A stretch of DNA of 64,000 nucleotides. Source: UBA5072 sp041737175. Its GTDB lineage: Bacteria > Bacteroidota > Bacteroidia > Bacteroidales > UBA10428. The stretch lies in the NCBI GenBank assembly GCA_041737175.1, contig JBGSSF010000015.1, positions 1-64,000 of the forward strand, written 5' to 3'. The translations under genes and the position numbers were made by a program. This document shows, piece by piece, positions 51,835-59,978 of this stretch. The notes beneath the pieces were generated by a model that was given only the letters and a program-made list of their open reading frames with translations, was not told where the DNA came from and made no database searches. How positions within the stretch are numbered: position 1 is the first letter of the stretch; each line of letters starts with the position of its first letter.

Positions 51835-54093
51835 ATGTTGAATAATTTATTCTGGTTGGTTCCGGTCGGTTCAATCCTGGCCCTGGGATTTGCTTATTAT
51901 TTCTTTAAGCAGATGATGAAGGAGTCAGAAGGTACCGATACAATGAAAAAAATTGCCCAGTACGTTCGTGAGGGGGCAATGGCTTATCTGAAGCAACAAT
52001 ATAAGGTTGTTACGCTTGTTTTTGTTATTTTAACTGTCGTTTTTGCAATTCTCGCGTATGTATTGAAAATCCAGAATCCCTGGGTGCCCTTTGCCTTTTT
52101 GACAGGCGGTTTTTTCAGTGGTCTTGCAGGTTTCATCGGCATGAAAACTGCCACGTATGCTTCGGCACGTACTGCCAATGCTGCTCAAAGATCGCTGAAC
52201 CATGGCCTCAGGGTTGCATTCCGTTCAGGCGCTGTTATGGGACTTGTTGTGGTTGGCCTGGGATTGCTTGACATTTCCATCTGGTTCTATGCGCTGAACT
52301 ATATTGTTGGTGCATTGGATAACACCACCAACCTGGCCATTGCCAGTGATCCTTCCATGAAACTTATCATCATCACAACCACGACCCTTACTTTTGGTAT
52401 GGGTGCCTCCACCCAGGCATTGTTTGCCCGTGTCGGCGGTGGTATTTACACGAAAGCTGCCGACGTGGGAGCTGACCTGGTAGGTAAAGTTGAAGCTGGC
52501 ATTCCCGAGGACGATCCGCGCAATCCGGCCACCATTGCTGATAATGTTGGTGACAATGTGGGTGATGTTGCCGGTATGGGCGCTGACCTGTATGAATCGT
52601 ATTGCGGTTCCATTCTGTCCACTGCCGCATTGGGAGCGACAGGCTTCACGGCAACCGGGCTGATAGCTGCCGGCTATGGAAACTATGATGCCGCTACTAC
52701 GCAGTTTAATGCTGTTATTGCTCCCATGCTGATTGCAGCTGTGGGCATTGTGCTGTCAATCCTCGGAATCTTCCTGGTGCGTACCAAAGAGGGTGCATCA
52801 CAAAAACAGCTTCTTGCCTCACTCGGCCGTGGCGTAAACGTCAGCTCTGTCTTTATTGCCGTGTTTGCCCTGCTGATCCTCTGGGTATTGAATATTCCCA
52901 ATTTCGTGGGCGTATGGGGCGCCATGATCGCAGGTCTTGTTGCCGGTATCGGCATCGGTAAAACAACCGAATATTACACATCGGCAGGTTTCAAACCCAC
53001 ACAGAAAATTGCCGGTTCTTCCAAAACAGGTCCGGCTACCGTTATTATCAGCGGTATAGGCACGGGCATGATATCCACCGCTTTCCCGGTATTGATTGTT
53101 GGCACTTCCATAATTCTGGCATTCGTATTTGCCTCCAATTTCAACTTTGAAAATCTCAGCATGGGTCTTTACGGCATCGGTATCGCTGCTGTAGGTATGC
53201 TTTCCACCCTGGGCATAACCCTGGCTACGGATGCATACGGACCAATTGCCGACAACGCCGGTGGCAATGCCGAAATGAGTCACCTGGGTCCTGAAGTGCG
53301 CAAACGTACTGATGCGCTCGATTCCCTGGGCAACACCACCGCCGCAACCGGTAAAGGTTTTGCCATCGGTTCTGCCGCGCTGACAGCGCTCGCTTTGCTT
53401 GCCTCCTATGTTGAGGAGATCAAGGTAGGTCTTGCCAGGTTGCCTGAAAAAGCTGCGGCTTTCCAGGCATCTACAGGCATTGAAATACATAATGCCGGTA
53501 TCCAGGATGTCATGACCTATTACAACATTGACCTCATGAATCCGAGGGTGCTGGTTGGTGCATTTATCGGTTCCATGGCAGCCTTCCTTTTCTGCGGACT
53601 CAGCATGAATGCTGTTGGCCGTGCCGCGCAATCCATGGTGGATGAGGTGCGCCGTCAGTTCCGTGAAATAAAAGGAATTCTTGAAGGCAAAGCCGAACCT
53701 GATTATGCAGCCTGCGTGGCTATTTCCACCAAGGGTGCGCAACGTGAAATGATGCTTCCATCTTTATTGGCTATTGCCATACCTATTGCAGTCGGAATTA
53801 TTTTTGGCCCTGCAGGTGTAATGGGACTGTTGGTTGGCAGTGTAGCCACCGGTTTCATCCTCGCTATATTTATGGCCAATGCCGGCGGTGCATGGGACAA
53901 TGCCAAGAAATTCATTGAAGAAGGCAACTATGGCGGAAAAGGCAGTGATTGTCATAAAGCCGCAGTTGTTGGTGACACAGTGGGTGATCCTTTCAAGGAT
54001 ACTTCCGGACCTTCCCTCAACATCCTCATCAAGCTGATGAGCATGGTATCGATCGTGGTGGTAGGGGTAACGCTGGCTACTTCCTTGATATAA
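51835..54093 (+). CDS. hppA: membrane-bound ion-pumping pyrophosphatase, K+-dependent type
   Basis: 752 residues with about 16 membrane helices. Splits pyrophosphate to pump H+ or Na+. The pyrophosphate site is seen in DVGADLVGKVEAGIPEDDP and IADNVGDNVGDVAGMGADLYE, with the second site in DNAGGNAEM and KAAVVGDTVGDPFKDTSGPS. The K+-selectivity motif reads GNTTAATGKG; alanine there marks the potassium-dependent class (lysine in the independent class), which includes the Na+ pumps of Bacteroides. Whether Na+ or H+ moves cannot be read with certainty. Ends in a good terminator. Confidence 0.96.
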   Translation: MLNNLFWLVPVGSILALGFAYYFFKQMMKESEGTDTMKKIAQYVREGAMAYLKQQYKVVTLVFVILTVVFAILAYVLKIQNPWVPFAFLTGGFFSGLAGFIGMKTATYASARTANAAQRSLNHGLRVAFRSGAVMGLVVVGLGLLDISIWFYALNYIVGALDNTTNLAIASDPSMKLIIITTTTLTFGMGASTQALFARVGGGIYTKAADVGADLVGKVEAGIPEDDPRNPATIADNVGDNVGDVAGMGADLYESYCGSILSTAALGATGFTATGLIAAGYGNYDAATTQFNAVIAPMLIAAVGIVLSILGIFLVRTKEGASQKQLLASLGRGVNVSSVFIAVFALLILWVLNIPNFVGVWGAMIAGLVAGIGIGKTTEYYTSAGFKPTQKIAGSSKTGPATVIISGIGTGMISTAFPVLIVGTSIILAFVFASNFNFENLSMGLYGIGIAAVGMLSTLGITLATDAYGPIADNAGGNAEMSHLGPEVRKRTDALDSLGNTTAATGKGFAIGSAALTALALLASYVEEIKVGLARLPEKAAAFQASTGIEIHNAGIQDVMTYYNIDLMNPRVLVGAFIGSMAAFLFCGLSMNAVGRAAQSMVDEVRRQFREIKGILEGKAEPDYAACVAISTKGAQREMMLPSLLAIAIPIAVGIIFGPAGVMGLLVGSVATGFILAIFMANAGGAWDNAKKFIEEGNYGGKGSDCHKAAVVGDTVGDPFKDTSGPSLNILIKLMSMVSIVVVGVTLATSLI

Positions 54094-54116
54094 TCTTCAG
54101 CCAACTTATATATATG

Positions 54117-54148
54117 AATCCCGGTTTATTGAAGACCGGGATTTTTTT
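54117..54148 (+). terminator. Rho-independent terminator of hppA
   Basis: AATCCCGGT (54117-54125), 9-base loop, ACCGGGATT (54135-54143), followed at once by a run of T. It lies 24 bases after the hppA stop. Confidence 0.88.
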
Positions 54149-54223
54149 ATGATTATGCACGATTGATCATACAAATACTGTTCAATAAGGATTTTTTTTT
54201 ATTGTGTATTATGATTTATACCT

Positions 54224-54253
54224 GAAAAAAAAGGGCCCCCTCTCGGGAGCCCT
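54224..54253 (-). terminator. strong terminator of the coiled-coil gene
   Basis: Minus strand: AGGGCTCCC, GAGA tetraloop, GGGGGCCCT, then eight T. Nine base pairs with one G-U and a stable tetraloop; arms at 54245-54253 and 54232-54240. The stop codon of the minus-strand coiled-coil gene is 60 bases upstream. Confidence 0.88.
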
Positions 54254-54312
54254 CTAACAGGAGAAGAATTCACATCAAAAGACAATTGAAAGAATAGACA
54301 AAACCGAAACCT

Positions 54313-55164
54313 TTATTTTAATCCTATATATACTCCTGTAATATATTCACTTTCGTTATACACGCTCAGTTTATAAGTACCTTTCTTTAACCGGACTTTT
54401 GGTGTATATTTCAATTCCAAAGTTTTAACGGCTTCTGTATACCCTTCTGCAGTATTTTCTGTTGCCTTTCCGGCAGACGGATCAACAACATTAATTATTG
54501 CCGTGCTTACTTCCTTGCTTGAAACCTTCGTTCCATCCGGATAGGTTAGTGTAAAACTAACATTATTGCTAACCGACGCAGGCACATCCAAATATGCTGA
54601 AATGAGATTTGTTCTGGCTGCCATAACAGTCAGTTTGTTTTTCCTGCCTTTGGTTGCAGTGATCTTGATGTTATTGGAAATCATGGAGCGGAGCATAGTG
54701 TTCTGCTCTTTTAACTGACTGTTCTCCTGCTCAAGATCTGTAATTCTGCCTGATTGATCCTGTGATTGCTTGGTTAAATCCGCCAATTGTTCTTTCAGGG
54801 TATTGATTTCTGTTTGTAACTTGCTGTTTTGTACCTCAATCTCTTTAACTTGCTTTAATGCATTGTTTCCCGACTTATTTTCTGATAGCAGTTTTCGGAC
54901 CTTTGCATTATTTTCATCAATCAATAGCTCTTTTTCCTTAATAAGTTGATCCATATGAATACTATTCTTATTGAAATCATCCTGAAGAGTAGTCAGTTCT
55001 TTCTTTAATCTATCGCTTTTTTCAAGCAAAGCCTGAGAAGTCTGTTTTTCCGTAAACAATTCTTTCTTATTGCTTCTTCCCTTAAAAAAGAGGATACCGG
55101 ATAAAAGCAGCAAAAGGAATATTACTACAGTCAATACAACGGTATTTCTTGATTTATTATCCAT
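54313..55164 (-). CDS. membrane-anchored coiled-coil protein, unknown function
   Basis: 283 residues. N-terminal membrane helix (TVVLTVVIFLLLLLSGILFF), then a coiled coil of about 120 residues (about 35-160, rich in K, E, L and Q with heptad spacing, for example LQTEINTLKEQLADLTKQ), then a beta-rich C-terminal domain (about 170-283) with DVPASVSNNVSFTLTYPDGTK and ELKYTPKVRLKKGTYKLSVYNE. The layout suggests a periplasmic spacer holding a small binding domain off the inner membrane. No family recognised. It has its own strong terminator and no clear operon partner. Confidence 0.8.
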   Translation of the reverse strand: MDNKSRNTVVLTVVIFLLLLLSGILFFKGRSNKKELFTEKQTSQALLEKSDRLKKELTTLQDDFNKNSIHMDQLIKEKELLIDENNAKVRKLLSENKSGNNALKQVKEIEVQNSKLQTEINTLKEQLADLTKQSQDQSGRITDLEQENSQLKEQNTMLRSMISNNIKITATKGRKNKLTVMAARTNLISAYLDVPASVSNNVSFTLTYPDGTKVSSKEVSTAIINVVDPSAGKATENTAEGYTEAVKTLELKYTPKVRLKKGTYKLSVYNESEYITGVYIGLK

Positions 55165-55298
55165 AATAAAAGATTGTATTATTAAAATCGAAAGTAGCCA
55201 TTATCAATTTAGCCTTCATGAATAACGGATTAAAATGGAATTAAAAATTCATATCACTCATTAACCCAATAAAATCATTTGCTCAGATCTGATATATT

Positions 55299-56204
55299 TC
55301 ATCCGAAGAACCTGAAGCTCTTTCTGATCAGTGCACTGCCGGCGAAGCTGGTAAAATAAAACGCTATTGTTTTCATTTCCAATGGACTTTTCAGAAAATA
55401 AGCCCTTGCTTTTTTCATCTTATCAATGAGATAGAAATATCTTGCCCTGGATCCGTGCGATCTTCTCCGGCCAAGCTTAACTTCCTTCGGATATTTGTCC
55501 TCATAGTTTTCAAGCGTATACAAAACATAATAAAAGTCCTTTTTTCGATAATCTTCATGCAACGACAGATTGTCTCCTGGCACATAACGGTTCATAAGTA
55601 CTTTTGGAATCTCAACCGTCCTCTGATTTTCAAATACACGCAGAAGCCAGTCATAATCGCACATTCCAAAGTGTTCCTCAAAGAAAATATTTTTAAGATC
55701 ATTTCTGATCATAAATGTACTTAAGTAAGTGTTTTGGCCTCTTTTATCCTTCCGGAGTTTTGCCAGAAAAGTTTCATTCTCTTTGAACAATACAGGGTCA
55801 CTACCTGAAAGCGCCCTTGTGGATGCTTTTGAGCCCGACCTGTGATGTATCGAATAGCCTGTTGTGATGACCGGCGCATAATGGGCAGCACGTAATTGCA
55901 TGATTATCTTATCCGGCATCCATACGTCATCATGATCGATAAAGCAGATATAATCACCTTTCGCCTGCCTGAGCGCCATGTTCCTGCCTTTGTTCGGGCC
56001 ACCCGAATTGATTTCGGTTGTGTAAAATGAAATATTATTCTGATGTAAGACTTGCCGTGTATTGTCAGAAGAACAATCATCCACAACAATGAGTTCCAGA
56101 TTGAAGAATTCTCCCCTCCCGTTTTGTCCGATGACTGAATCCAGTGTTCTCTGCAGGGTTTTCTCGGAATTGAATGTCACCAGAATTACCGATACATTAA
56201 TCAT
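55299..56204 (-). CDS. family 2 glycosyltransferase
   Basis: 301 residues, GT-A fold. Opens INVSVILVTFNSEKTLQRTL; nucleotide-site VDDCSSDNT; GPNKGRNMALRQAKGDYICF; the DxD-like motif reads DHDDVW (near 95). The C-terminal part is basic (GRRRSHGSRARYF) with a short hydrophobic tail that may touch the membrane. Likely adds a sugar to a surface polysaccharide or lipid, but no other polysaccharide genes adjoin. 134-base and 118-base spacers on either side have nothing visible. Confidence 0.88.
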   Translation of the reverse strand: MINVSVILVTFNSEKTLQRTLDSVIGQNGRGEFFNLELIVVDDCSSDNTRQVLHQNNISFYTTEINSGGPNKGRNMALRQAKGDYICFIDHDDVWMPDKIIMQLRAAHYAPVITTGYSIHHRSGSKASTRALSGSDPVLFKENETFLAKLRKDKRGQNTYLSTFMIRNDLKNIFFEEHFGMCDYDWLLRVFENQRTVEIPKVLMNRYVPGDNLSLHEDYRKKDFYYVLYTLENYEDKYPKEVKLGRRRSHGSRARYFYLIDKMKKARAYFLKSPLEMKTIAFYFTSFAGSALIRKSFRFFG

Positions 56205-56322
56205 AGCTACTCAATTTCATCATACATATATACGATGATGCATGAAAATGAGCATTAAAGCGGGATTAAAAACATATTAAACTATCCTTAGACTAAAAAT
56301 AAACTTTCCAGTTATATCTGTC

Positions 56323-57699
56323 TCAAGCATTTTTGTAAAGAGGAAGATGCATGGAAAACGTTGTGCCGACATTTATTTCAGAATTTACAGTAACAAAACC
56401 ATGGTGAAGCTGGGAAATGTTCTCAACAAGCGTTAATCCAATACCATGGCCCTTTTTATTGAGCGCGTTTTTTGATCTGTAAAAAGGATTGAAAATCATA
56501 TTAATTTCATCTTCAGGGATGCCGATACCCTTATCCTTGAACTCAATTACAACACGGTCAATCTTCAGATCAACAAGAATATTTATCACAGGATTTACCG
56601 AATACTTATAAGCATTTTCCAATATATTCAGAAAAGCTGTCTTTAATAAAAATTCATTGCCGAAAATAATGAGGTTATCATCATCTACTATTGTATCACT
56701 AAAGTTTATACTTATCTGATAATCGGGGTGTCTGTTTTTCATCTCGTTAGCAGCCTGCCACAGGGTATCATCAATACGCACCCTGTCAAAGCTGTGTGAA
56801 GTGCTTTCCGAACTGGTTTGCGCCAATAATAATAAGTTATTCGCCAGATGATTGATATTTACTGCATCTTCATAAACAGACTGCAGGGTTTTATGATATT
56901 CTTTCTTCGATCGGTCTGACATTAATACTACCTCCATCTGACCTGTCAGAACGGTCAAAGGATTTCTCAACTCATGTGATGCATTGGCTATAAAAGTTTT
57001 TTGAATCCTGAATGAAGTCTCCAGTCGTTTCAGCATATTGTTGAATGTAATGGCCAACTTGGCAATCTCATCCTTTCCGTTGCCTTCGTTTACCCGGGCA
57101 TCCAGATTGGATATACTGATTTCATCTACCTGGTTGATAATTCTTTCAATTGGATTCAAAGCGCGGTTGGCCAATAATCTTCCGATCAGAAAGATAAAAA
57201 TCAGGCTGGTGATATAAACCAGAATGAGAATATTACGCAACATCCTTATCTTCTTGATTCCGAAAATATCAGTAGCTGCAGTGAAAACCACAATCCGGTT
57301 TCCCTTGCTGACGTATAGAAGTCCGCATACTTCAAAATTTTTCTGGTTAAATCTTATCTCTTCTTCATTTCTGACTTTCCGAATCAGGTTTCCCGAAATA
57401 ACCAGACTACTATCTGTATCACTCGAATAAATTTTTTTATCACTGGAATCATAAATCAGGATTTTCTCATTGGCGAGATTGAGGGGGTTATTCTGCTCAA
57501 TTTTTCTTAAGACTTCAAGATCTATCTCGTCAATATCAATGAGCATCTGCGCTACTAATTTGGATTTGCTTGACAGACGATCAAAGAATTCAACCTTTCT
57601 CGATCCTGAAAATGAAAGGTATATTGCTATAAAGGTTAATACCAGAATTAACGCAACAGCTGCACTGAATTGATATGTAAGCTTTTTACGTATTTCCAT
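56323..57699 (-). CDS. two-component sensor histidine kinase (HAMP type)
   Basis: 458 residues. First membrane helix (SAAVALILVLTFIAIYLSF), periplasmic sensor of about 120 residues, second helix (ILILVYITSLIFIFLIGRLL), HAMP linker, HisKA with FIANASHELRNPLTVL (the phospho-acceptor His), and HATPase with NILENAYKYS, DKGIGIP and GHGIGLTLV. Overall like CusS/ArlS-type kinases. It overlaps the response regulator gene by 14 bases, so the two form one system. Signal unknown; the nearby antiporter gene suggests ions. Confidence 0.93.
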   Translation of the reverse strand: MEIRKKLTYQFSAAVALILVLTFIAIYLSFSGSRKVEFFDRLSSKSKLVAQMLIDIDEIDLEVLRKIEQNNPLNLANEKILIYDSSDKKIYSSDTDSSLVISGNLIRKVRNEEEIRFNQKNFEVCGLLYVSKGNRIVVFTAATDIFGIKKIRMLRNILILVYITSLIFIFLIGRLLANRALNPIERIINQVDEISISNLDARVNEGNGKDEIAKLAITFNNMLKRLETSFRIQKTFIANASHELRNPLTVLTGQMEVVLMSDRSKKEYHKTLQSVYEDAVNINHLANNLLLLAQTSSESTSHSFDRVRIDDTLWQAANEMKNRHPDYQISINFSDTIVDDDNLIIFGNEFLLKTAFLNILENAYKYSVNPVINILVDLKIDRVVIEFKDKGIGIPEDEINMIFNPFYRSKNALNKKGHGIGLTLVENISQLHHGFVTVNSEINVGTTFSMHLPLYKNA

Positions 57700-58375
57700 T
57701 CAATTCATCAAAAACATACCCCAATCCAATGCGGGTATGTATCAATTTGTTATTAAACTCTTTATCAATTTTTTTACGGAGAATGTTGATATAGACATCC
57801 ACCACATTAGTACCAGTATCGAAATTAATGTCCCAAACCTGTTGTGCGATTTCAAGCCGTGATAGAATTCTTCCCTTATTCATCATTAAAAATTCAAGCA
57901 GCGCAAATTCTTTTGCGGTCAATGTAATGGTTTTGTCTCCCCGTTTTGCAATCTTTCTGAACAAGTCAAGCTGAAGGTCAAAAACCTGCAGAATACCCGA
58001 TTTATGCTGAATACCGGCCGATCTTTTGAACAGCGCCTTGATCCTGGCCAGGAGTTCCTGGAATTCAAAAGGTTTGGTAAGATAATCATCAGCACCTGCA
58101 TCAAAACCGGTCACTTTATCTTCCGTTGTGCCTAAAGCCGTTAGCATCAATATAGGTATGCTTTCATTTTTCAGACGTATCTTCTTACACAATTCCAAAC
58201 CATTCACCTGCGGAATGATCAGATCCAGTATAATGAGATCATAGGCACCCTGCAATGCCAGCCTTTCACCCAACAGGCCATCATAGGCTGCATCCACTTT
58301 ATAACCTTGCTCTTTAAGGCCCTTTTTCAAAAAGGCTACAAGTTTTACTTCGTCTTCAATAATCAGGATATTCAC
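57686..58375 (-). CDS. OmpR-family response regulator
   Basis: 229 residues. Receiver domain (about 1-120) with the acidic pair IIEDE, phospho-acceptor aspartate in LIILDLIIPQVNG, and the switch LMLTALGTTEDKVTGFDAGADDYLTKPF. The C-terminal winged helix (about 130-225) has LTAKEFALLEFLMMNKGRILSR and VVDVYINILRKKID. It lies between the antiporter and the kinase genes on the same strand, so the three are probably co-transcribed and the antiporter could be a target or the signal source. Confidence 0.95.
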   Translation of the reverse strand: MNILIIEDEVKLVAFLKKGLKEQGYKVDAAYDGLLGERLALQGAYDLIILDLIIPQVNGLELCKKIRLKNESIPILMLTALGTTEDKVTGFDAGADDYLTKPFEFQELLARIKALFKRSAGIQHKSGILQVFDLQLDLFRKIAKRGDKTITLTAKEFALLEFLMMNKGRILSRLEIAQQVWDINFDTGTNVVDVYINILRKKIDKEFNNKLIHTRIGLGYVFDELNGNT

Positions 58376-58395
58376 GCTTAAAAAAAATTAGTCAG

Positions 58396-59667
58396 TTAGC
58401 TGACAATCCATTGTTGGATCATGAAGGTCATCAATCCTGCAAAAAAACCCGTGAGTGCCAACAGGCTGATATGCTTAAGATACCAGAAAAAATCAATCTT
58501 CTCAATTCCCATCACAGCAACGCCTGCCGCTGAACCAATGATAAGCGCGCTACCTCCTGTTCCGGCTGATAAAGCCAGGAATTCCCAGAAAGCATGATCG
58601 ACTGGGAATACCTCCATGCTGAACATACCCTGGGCTGCAGCGACGAGCGGCACATTATCTATAACCGCTGACAAGATACCCAGCAATGTACCTGTAATAT
58701 AGATATTATCAATGTAAGCATTAATAAAAATCGCCATCTTCCTTAAAACGCCTTCGGCCTCCAAAGCTGAAACTGCAAGCAGGATCCCCAGAAAGAAAAG
58801 GATACTTGACGTATCAATTCTTCGCAATGCACTTGTGACGGAGAACTTGTACCTTACATCAGGCTGCTTTCTTAAATGAATGATACTACTGATAAACCAC
58901 ATGATACCCAATGCTATTAACATGCCCATGAAAGGCGGCATATGTGTCAGCGTTTTGAATACAGGAACAAATAAAAGCAGCATAATTCCGGAGAACAGCA
59001 CAAGATTGCTTTCACCAATCAGTTCCGTTTCATCTGCCTTTTGCCCGGAAGGAATTTTCTGCCCTCTGAATTTGAACATCAGGAGGGCAATGGGAACCAG
59101 TAAAACAACCAGGCTGGGTATCAATGTCGTTGCAACAATCTTTCCGGCCGTAATCTGACCACCTATCCAAAGCATCGTTGTAGTAACGTCGCCAATGGGT
59201 GACCAGGCACCTCCTGCATTTGCTGCAATAATTACAAGAGAGGCAAACCAGAGCCGGTCCTTCTTTTCCAAGAGCAGTTTTCTACATAAGGATACCATAA
59301 CAATCGATGTTGTAAGATTATCCAGAATGGCCGATAAAAAGAAAGTAATTAATCCAACAAGTAGTAGTAAGCGCGTTTTGTATTGGGTACGGATGATCCT
59401 GGTTATCAAAATAAATCCACCGTGTGAATCCACAACTTCCACAATGGTCATGGCGCCCAGAAGAAAAAACAGTATGGCTGAAATATCGCCCAGGTGATGA
59501 AATAATTCAACTTCTGCATCCAGCCAGGTGTTCTGACCCAGATAGTAAAGCAACCAGCAAACAACACCAGTAACAAGGGCAGAAGCTGCCTTGTCGATTC
59601 TTATCCTGTGCTCGATGGCAATCAGAATATAGCCTACGATAAATACAATGGTAATTAGTATTGTCAT
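58396..59667 (-). CDS. nhaD: NhaD-type Na+/H+ antiporter
   Basis: 423 residues with about 12 membrane helices. Family signatures are visible: LFFLLGAMTIVEVVDSHGGF, LSAILDNLTTSIVMVSL, and NAGGAWSPIGDVTTTMLWIGG, with a second DNVPLVAAAQGMF in the later half. NhaD moves Na+ or Li+ out in exchange for H+ and helps with salt and alkaline stress. It heads a minus-strand run with a two-component system 20 bases downstream. Confidence 0.93.
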   Translation of the reverse strand: MTILITIVFIVGYILIAIEHRIRIDKAASALVTGVVCWLLYYLGQNTWLDAEVELFHHLGDISAILFFLLGAMTIVEVVDSHGGFILITRIIRTQYKTRLLLLVGLITFFLSAILDNLTTSIVMVSLCRKLLLEKKDRLWFASLVIIAANAGGAWSPIGDVTTTMLWIGGQITAGKIVATTLIPSLVVLLVPIALLMFKFRGQKIPSGQKADETELIGESNLVLFSGIMLLLFVPVFKTLTHMPPFMGMLIALGIMWFISSIIHLRKQPDVRYKFSVTSALRRIDTSSILFFLGILLAVSALEAEGVLRKMAIFINAYIDNIYITGTLLGILSAVIDNVPLVAAAQGMFSMEVFPVDHAFWEFLALSAGTGGSALIIGSAAGVAVMGIEKIDFFWYLKHISLLALTGFFAGLMTFMIQQWIVS

Positions 59668-59978
59668 TCTCCTGCCTAAATTTTCTGATATCTGAATTTG
59701 AAAAAATTACTCCCGCGTAAAGTTAAGATCAGCCAAATAAGAAATCCAGGATTAAGAACTTCTCATGCAAATTTAATTGAATTTTAATGTGCCTCTGTTA
59801 CGAAGGTGTTTGGGCATGACATTGCCTTCTGCATTGTACAGCAGCAATATGGACTAACAACTGAACCCTTTTGTGAATACTCTTCACAGAAATGGTTTTT
59901 TATGAGTAAAGAATAAATTATTTATATTAACACTACTTTTATTGTTACCCCCGATGTATCTTTTATGTCTTAACAACC
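59668..59978. other. divergent spacer between nhaD and P-type ATPase genes
   Basis: 311 bases with no credible gene. AT-rich. A TAAATTTG box on the minus strand at 59768-59775 could be a -7 element for nhaD, but has no TTG at the right distance. On the plus strand TATCTTTT at 59957-59964 is a weak -7 candidate for the ATPase. No repeat array or hairpin is seen. Confidence 0.5.

Noticed and set aside
52819..53742. 307-codon open frame on the minus strand inside hppA
   Set aside because: It is antisense to the conserved membrane helices of the pyrophosphatase, with a composition rich in C, H and G as expected of a shadow frame.
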